A stretch of 64,000 nt of DNA from Streptomyces sp. NBC_00490 (lineage in GTDB: Bacteria; Actinomycetota; Actinomycetes; Streptomycetales; Streptomycetaceae). The notes under the pieces are model-generated. The model did not search any database and was not told the DNA's origin. It worked only from the letters and a program-made list of their open reading frames with translations. Location: assembly GCF_036013645.1 (NCBI RefSeq), contig NZ_CP107869.1:9610001-9674000 (forward strand). The letters are read 5' to 3'. This document shows, in pieces, positions 59,769 to 64,000 of this stretch. The translations under genes were made by a program, and so were the position numbers. Numbering within the stretch: position 1 is the first letter of the stretch; every line of letters begins with the position of its first letter.

Positions 59769-60938
59769 CTACCTCCCGGCTGCGGCAAGCAGCACATCGA
59801 CCAGGCGCTCGGCGGCATCGGGGCGACCGTGCGCACGGGCCCGCTCCGCCATGGCCGCGCGTTGTGCCGGGTCCGTCAATAGCGGTGCCACGGCGTCCCG
59901 TAGCCGCTGGGCGGACACGTCGTCGATCAGTGCGACGGCGGCTCCGTTGTCGGCCAAGTGGCGTGCGTTGTGGGCCTGTTCGTTGCCGGCCGAAGTGGCG
60001 AGCGGGACGAACACGGCCGGTTTACCCAGGGCGGTCAGCTCGGCGATCGTCCCCGCGCCGCTGCGGGAGATCACCACGTCCGCCAGCGCCAGGACGTCGG
60101 GCAGCTCCGCCCCCACGTACCCGGTCAGGTGATAGCGCGCCGCACCCCACGCGGGCAGATGCCCGGTCTGCCGGCGCAGCTCCTCGACGTTGTCCCGCCC
60201 GCACTGGTGGATCACGTTGGCGTGCTCCACCAGCCACGGCAGCACGTCCCGCACCAGAGAGTTGACCTGCTGGGACCCCTGCGCGCCGCCGGTCACATAG
60301 ACGGTGGGCAGACGCGGGTCGAACCCCTGCAACCCCAGGGCGTCGACCGCCTTCTGGGCCTGTCCGGTGAACACCTCCGGTCGTACCGGGTTGCCTGTCA
60401 CCACCGCGGCGGCGCGCACGCTCTCGGGCAGGAGCGGCAGTGTGGAGGGTGAGGACACCGCGACCCGCGTCGCCGCCGCGGCCAGGGTCCGGTTGGCCAG
60501 CCCCAGTCGCACGGTCTGCTCGTGCACGACCAGCGGGACGCGGCACAAACGGGTCGCGGCCACCCCGACCGGGACCGCCACGTAGCCGCCCGTCGCCAGC
60601 ACCACATCCGGACCGAAGCGGTTGATCGCTTTGCGGGCCTGGAGCACACCGAGCGGAACGCGGCTCATGTCCGCGATGTTCGCCGGGGACACCATCTTGA
60701 TCGGGTTCTTCGACCGGCGGATCTTGCCCACCGCCACCGACTCGAAGCCGATGCCCTCGGCCGCCGCAACCCGTGACTCCAGGCTGTCCGCCTCTCCCAC
60801 CCACAGGACATCCAACCGGCCGCCCTGCGCCGCAAGTCGGGCCTGAAGCGTCCGCACCGCGGTAAGGGCCGGATACGTGTGACCGCCGGTCCCACCACCC
60901 GTGACGAGCAGACGGAAGGGACGGTGATCGCTGTTCAT
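59769..60938 (-). CDS. murG: MurG-like UDP-GlcNAc:undecaprenyl-PP-MurNAc-pentapeptide glycosyltransferase
   Basis: The 389-residue GT28 protein has the Gly-rich loop VTGGGTGGHTYPAL at the N-terminus and ATGGYVAVPVGVAA. The HEQ motif (VVHEQTVRLGLANRTL) and the donor-binding C-domain segments VTGGAQGSQQVNSLV and VISRSGAGTIAELTALGKPAVFVPL are present. Canonical MurG adds GlcNAc to lipid I on the inner face of the membrane. The gene is not next to division and cell-wall genes, so it is probably a second copy, possibly linked to a special wall function or secondary metabolism. Confidence 0.85.
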   Translation of the reverse strand: MNSDHRPFRLLVTGGGTGGHTYPALTAVRTLQARLAAQGGRLDVLWVGEADSLESRVAAAEGIGFESVAVGKIRRSKNPIKMVSPANIADMSRVPLGVLQARKAINRFGPDVVLATGGYVAVPVGVAATRLCRVPLVVHEQTVRLGLANRTLAAAATRVAVSSPSTLPLLPESVRAAAVVTGNPVRPEVFTGQAQKAVDALGLQGFDPRLPTVYVTGGAQGSQQVNSLVRDVLPWLVEHANVIHQCGRDNVEELRRQTGHLPAWGAARYHLTGYVGAELPDVLALADVVISRSGAGTIAELTALGKPAVFVPLATSAGNEQAHNARHLADNGAAVALIDDVSAQRLRDAVAPLLTDPAQRAAMAERARAHGRPDAAERLVDVLLAAAGR

Positions 60939-61059
60939 GCTGATGGCTCCAGTTGCTGCGATGCGGGCCGGGACGGAACCCCCGGACGGATCCGCGGGCT
61001 TGCCCCAGAGCCTGCCACAGCAAGGCCGCACCGGCGGCGTCGCGGGTCGTTGGTGACGG

Positions 61060-61950
61060 TCAGTCGTCTCCCGAAGTCCGCCACCGGGGAAGAACATCCG
61101 CGGCGATCTGGTCGTCCACCGACCGCGGTGCGGAGAAGGGACCCTGCGCACGTGGCCACGGGGCGACGACATCGGTGAACCCCAGCTCGTCGGCCCGGCC
61201 CAGGAAGTCGTCGAAGCAGTCGGCCGACTGGACACCGAGCACCGGTGCGGCATCGGTCTGCAGCATCCGCCGGAACTCCGGGTCGGCCTCGCGTCCGTGC
61301 GCCGCAAGGGCAGCCGTCATCCGGTCGCTCGCCTCCGCGACCAGACGCCACCACGCGTCGAGACCCTCCGCCGTCCCGCCGATCGTCACCCACCCCTGCC
61401 CGTACCGCGCCGCGACGGACGCCGCCCCGGGACCGTTGGCCGCCACGATGAACGGCAGCCGCGGCCGCTGCCGGCACCCGGGCACCGTACGAGCGTCGAC
61501 GGCGGAGTAGTAGTCACCCTGGAAGGAGACATGGTCCTCGCACAGAAGCCGGTCGAGCAGCTCGACGAACTCGCCGAATCTGCGAACCCGGCTCTTCGGC
61601 GCCCCCGTCCCGAAAACATCGACGTCGTACCCGCTCTCCGCGCCGGCACCGACGCCGAGAGTGAGACGCCCCTCGCTGATCTCGTCGAGACCGATCAGAC
61701 CGCGCGAAAAGGCCACCGGATGGCGGAAGTTCGGGCTTGCCACCAGCGTGCCGATTTCCAACCGCGACGTGACCAGTGCGGCGAGGGTCAGCGTCGGCAC
61801 CGTGCCGTACCACGGGCCGTCGAGCAGTCCGTCCCAGCCGAGATGGTCGAACGTCCAGCCGTGATCGAAACCGTACTCTTCGACGCTTGCCCAGATCTTC
61901 CGGGCGGATTCCCCGGAGTACTCCGGCAGCACCGTCATCCCCACGCGCAT
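61060..61950 (-). CDS. LLM-class (luciferase-like) oxidoreductase
   Basis: The 296-residue luciferase-like protein has VGMTVLPEYSGESARKIWASVEEYGFDHGWTFDH, LEIGTLVASPNFRHPVAFSRGL and GRLTLGVGAGAESGYDVDVF. It probably uses F420 or FMN. The ATG at 61950 has GAGGAGG 5 nt upstream. It is the second such enzyme in the window, and there is no transporter beside it. Substrate unknown. Confidence 0.85.
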   Translation of the reverse strand: MRVGMTVLPEYSGESARKIWASVEEYGFDHGWTFDHLGWDGLLDGPWYGTVPTLTLAALVTSRLEIGTLVASPNFRHPVAFSRGLIGLDEISEGRLTLGVGAGAESGYDVDVFGTGAPKSRVRRFGEFVELLDRLLCEDHVSFQGDYYSAVDARTVPGCRQRPRLPFIVAANGPGAASVAARYGQGWVTIGGTAEGLDAWWRLVAEASDRMTAALAAHGREADPEFRRMLQTDAAPVLGVQSADCFDDFLGRADELGFTDVVAPWPRAQGPFSAPRSVDDQIAADVLPRWRTSGDD

Positions 61951-62137
61951 GCGCGCCTCCTCGTCCTGTCCGCGCAGTCTGCCGCCGTCTGGCGCGAAGC
62001 CCATGCGCAAGGCATGAGGCCCCGGGCGACTTGAGCGACGAGCATTCGAGTCTTCCGCATCGGTGATCGACTCGCAGCTCGATTTCTCCGTGGACGTCGC
62101 GGACCTTCACCGATTGTCCGGGCAGTCCCCGCAGGGC

Positions 62138-62698
62138 TCAGATGCGTACGACGGCGAAGTCGGGCAGGTCGGGGTAGAGCTGTTGCCTTGTCTCCGTCAC
62201 GCACTCCACGACGACCGGCTCGTCGCGGGCGGTGACGGCGAAGTCCGTGGCGTTCTGCTCGGTGCCGGCGACGCGCACCCCACGGCCCTCGAGGCACTCG
62301 CCGACGGCTCGTCTCAGCGACTGGTCCATGACCTTGCGGTGCTGTTCGACGTATGTGGGCTCGATCATCGACAGATGGCCGAGGTTGCAGCGTTGGACCC
62401 GGTCGTTGTACGTCGCGGGGTCTCCCGACGGTGTGATGTCGTACAGCAGACTCAGTCCGTCGATCGGGCTGGTCACCGGCGCACCGGTGCGGTAGCCGCT
62501 GTCCTCGACGCAGCCGAGGAAGCGTGTGATCGCGGTGCGGTACTCGCCCGCTGTCACCCGGTCGTCCCGTAGTGCCCACTGCTGGCCCGGAAGGGGCACG
62601 TCCTCGTTCGCCCCTTGCGCACCGCTGTCGGTGCCGGAGGCGCAGCCCGCCACCGCGGCTGCCGTCAGCAGCGCGGTGGCGAGGAAGCGGAAGCGCAC
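62138..62698 (-). CDS. Small lipoprotein of unknown function
   Basis: The 186-residue protein has a lipobox (AAVAGCASG) after a short signal. The mature part contains Cys residues (FLGCVEDSGY, RCNLGHL, VGECLEGRG, VVECVTE) that could form two disulfides. The GTG at 62698 has AGGAG 9 nt upstream inside the end of the previous gene, so the two are coupled. No family recognised. Confidence 0.75.
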   Translation of the reverse strand: MRFRFLATALLTAAAVAGCASGTDSGAQGANEDVPLPGQQWALRDDRVTAGEYRTAITRFLGCVEDSGYRTGAPVTSPIDGLSLLYDITPSGDPATYNDRVQRCNLGHLSMIEPTYVEQHRKVMDQSLRRAVGECLEGRGVRVAGTEQNATDFAVTARDEPVVVECVTETRQQLYPDLPDFAVVRI

Positions 62699-62701
62699 CT
62701 G

Positions 62702-63067
62702 CTAGCTCCTGGTCACGTTGCAAGAGTCGCAGCCCCAGTGCAGCCCGTTGGCGGCTCTGGTGGTGGAGGTGTGCGAGGTGTAGGCGTTCTCGCTCGACCC
62801 GTAGGCGCGAGGTGTCCACCAGCCGGTGCCGTACTCGATGGCCGAGCTCAGCCGACCGCTGCAGTCGCCGCTCTGCCTGCGGGTCTGGGCCCAGTTGTAG
62901 CTGCCGGTGAACCCGCTGGAGACGTAGTTCGTCCCGCAGGAGCGGCTCACCGCCCGGTTGTTGCCGAGCGCCTGCGCTGACGGCGTCGCGAGAGTCGAGA
63001 CCAGCACGGCGAGGACACCCGTCGCCGCCACCTTCGACAGCCGTCTGCCCGCGAGAATTCGTCCCAT
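62702..63067 (-). CDS. Small secreted Cys-containing protein
   Basis: The 121-residue protein has a signal peptide (VLAVLVSTLATPSAQA) and a mature part of about 85 residues with four Cys (RSCGTNY, GDCSGRL, WGCDSCNV) and many Tyr/Trp/Ser. It looks like a small exported effector or structural protein. The ATG at 63067 follows GGAGGAG. It is coupled to the lipoprotein downstream. I recognise no family. Confidence 0.72.
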   Translation of the reverse strand: MGRILAGRRLSKVAATGVLAVLVSTLATPSAQALGNNRAVSRSCGTNYVSSGFTGSYNWAQTRRQSGDCSGRLSSAIEYGTGWWTPRAYGSSENAYTSHTSTTRAANGLHWGCDSCNVTRS

Positions 63068-63227
63068 CACTTCTCCTCCTAGATGGAAGCCAGAGCCGGA
63101 CGTGAGCCCTGCGGCGCACGTCCCGGTTGGCGCGAACTCATGTTCCCGGGCCGTGACCGCTGCTGTCATGCTCATGCGACCCTGCTGAAACATCGCAGAT
63201 GAGGGACCTGAGCACTGGGGGAACACC

Positions 63228-64000
63228 TTGCTCCGCTTTCATTTCACACCTGAGGACCTGACCAGACTCAGGATCGCCACCGCACCGCACCCGCTGTGGG
63301 AGATCGCAGCGAGCCTGCACCGCTTCCAGACCCTCGAAGGGCGGTGGGCCTATGCGCCCTGGTACCGCACCGCGCGCTCCGCGTTGTGCAACACCGGACT
63401 CGACCGCGCGGTACGGACCGTGCTGCTGCCACTCTTCCCGCGGGCGAGCTACTTCCCGGACTTCCTCACCCCGGCAGACGGCGCCGCGGGCCTCGACGCC
63501 GGGCTCGAATCCATCCTGGCCGCACCGGACCGCCAGGTCGCCCGGGAAGTCACCGAGCTCCGCGAGATCGTCGGCGCTCCTGCCTGGACCCGCAAACTCA
63601 CCGACGGCGCGATGCGAGAGCAGCTTGTCCGTGCGTTACGCGCCTACCACCACGTCGTGATCTCTCCGGTCGAGGAGCGCATCCATGAACGTCTGCACGC
63701 CGAGCGCACCCGCCAGACCCGCACGCTGTGCGGTACGGGAATCGAAGGCGTGCTGAACACCCTGGCGCCCTCGATCCGGTGGCGCCCGCCCGTCCTGGAA
63801 CTCGCCAAATACCCGACCGAGTGCGACATCCACCTCAACGGCCGCGGGCTGCTCCTCATCCCCTCGTACTTCTGCTGGAACACCCCGGTCTCCCTGGCCG
63901 ACCCCGACCTGCCACCCGTACTGCTCTACCCCCTCCACCACTCGCCCGCCGCCCCCCAGGGCGCCGACGGCCACCTACCGCTGCACGCCCTGCTCGGCAC
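63228..64000 (+). CDS. ArsR-type regulator-like protein with TTA codon (partial)
   Basis: The frame opens with TTG at 63228 (GGGGGAA upstream) and runs open off the right edge, at least 257 residues. It begins LLRFHFTPEDLTRLRIATAPHPLWE, typical of actinobacterial DUF5937/ArsR-type proteins that end in a winged helix; that part lies beyond the window. Codon 137 (63636-63638) is TTA, in VRALRAYHHV, read only by the bldA tRNA in Streptomyces. This implies expression tied to development. Confidence 0.78.
   Translation, partial: MLRFHFTPEDLTRLRIATAPHPLWEIAASLHRFQTLEGRWAYAPWYRTARSALCNTGLDRAVRTVLLPLFPRASYFPDFLTPADGAAGLDAGLESILAAPDRQVAREVTELREIVGAPAWTRKLTDGAMREQLVRALRAYHHVVISPVEERIHERLHAERTRQTRTLCGTGIEGVLNTLAPSIRWRPPVLELAKYPTECDIHLNGRGLLLIPSYFCWNTPVSLADPDLPPVLLYPLHHSPAAPQGADGHLPLHALLG

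Noticed and set aside
1..64000. tRNA, rRNA, CRISPR, insertion sequence, prophage or integrase
   Set aside because: No regular spaced repeats, transposase motifs or integrase motifs were seen on either strand. Small RNA genes cannot be fully excluded by eye.

Overview
The window is high-GC DNA with Streptomyces-type gene density, strong strand clustering, Tat and lipoprotein signals, TTGAC/TANNNT promoters and many secreted glycoside hydrolases. It most likely comes from a Streptomyces (or close actinomycete) chromosome, probably a region rich in conditionally used genes. I see no rRNA, tRNA, CRISPR array, prophage or intact insertion sequence. Both ends cut through genes.

Layout. 1-2.1 kb: a truncated nucleosidase-WD40 fusion and a small membrane-anchored protein. 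2.4-5.0 kb: a translationally coupled DUF3500-HupE/UreJ pair. 5.2-11.1 kb: a sugar unit with a LacI-type regulator, a binding protein, two permeases and a divergent GH32-like hydrolase, with a LacI-type operator in the divergent gap. 11.2-14.6 kb: a GH43/AbfB-GH27/ricin operon for plant polysaccharide side chains, with a clear promoter and operator. 14.8-17.9 kb: a secreted nuclease/phosphatase-like enzyme and a sigma-like, zinc finger, membrane and lectin fusion. 18.2-22.0 kb: an NMT1/SsuA-type ABC transporter split over two divergent arms with an F420-type oxidoreductase. 22.0-27.3 kb: a polysaccharide deacetylase lipoprotein and a 1249-residue XRE-nSTAND-WD40 protein. 28-29 kb: MarR and MaoC-like genes.

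29.4-42.4 kb is a coherent carbohydrate block. It holds a ROK repressor, a ribose/inositol-type ABC importer, a Gfo/Idh/MocA oxidoreductase, a cytoplasmic and a Tat-exported xylose-isomerase-like TIM barrel, an inositol-phosphate-synthase-like enzyme and a secreted PQQ-type sugar dehydrogenase with a PKD domain. Three of its promoters carry the same operator-like element (ACTTTGTCC arm, then a spacer, then an A-rich GAAA arm). This suggests one regulon for uptake and oxidation of an unidentified polyol or glycoside.

42.4-59.7 kb is an accessory region. It has a propeller protein, a VOC protein, a Doc/Fic-like toxin-antitoxin pair and a striking TetR regulon. Four promoters (three short-chain dehydrogenases and one Fe-S protein/YhgE operon) each carry a GAAACCGATCGGTTTC-like operator exactly inside a 17-nt -35/-10 spacer plus a second copy downstream, and the TetR gene has its own copy. 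Next come a TetR/MMPL divergent pair with twin operators and a MerR/DUF6230-DUF6114 cluster with perfect dyads. 58-64 kb holds a beta-helix-like membrane protein preceded by a possible coupled small ORF, a MurG homologue, another luciferase-like oxidoreductase, two small exported proteins and, at the right edge, an ArsR-type regulator-like gene with a TTA (bldA-type) codon.

No database or computation was available. Family names come from motifs read by eye, and operator assignments are inferred from recurrence and position.
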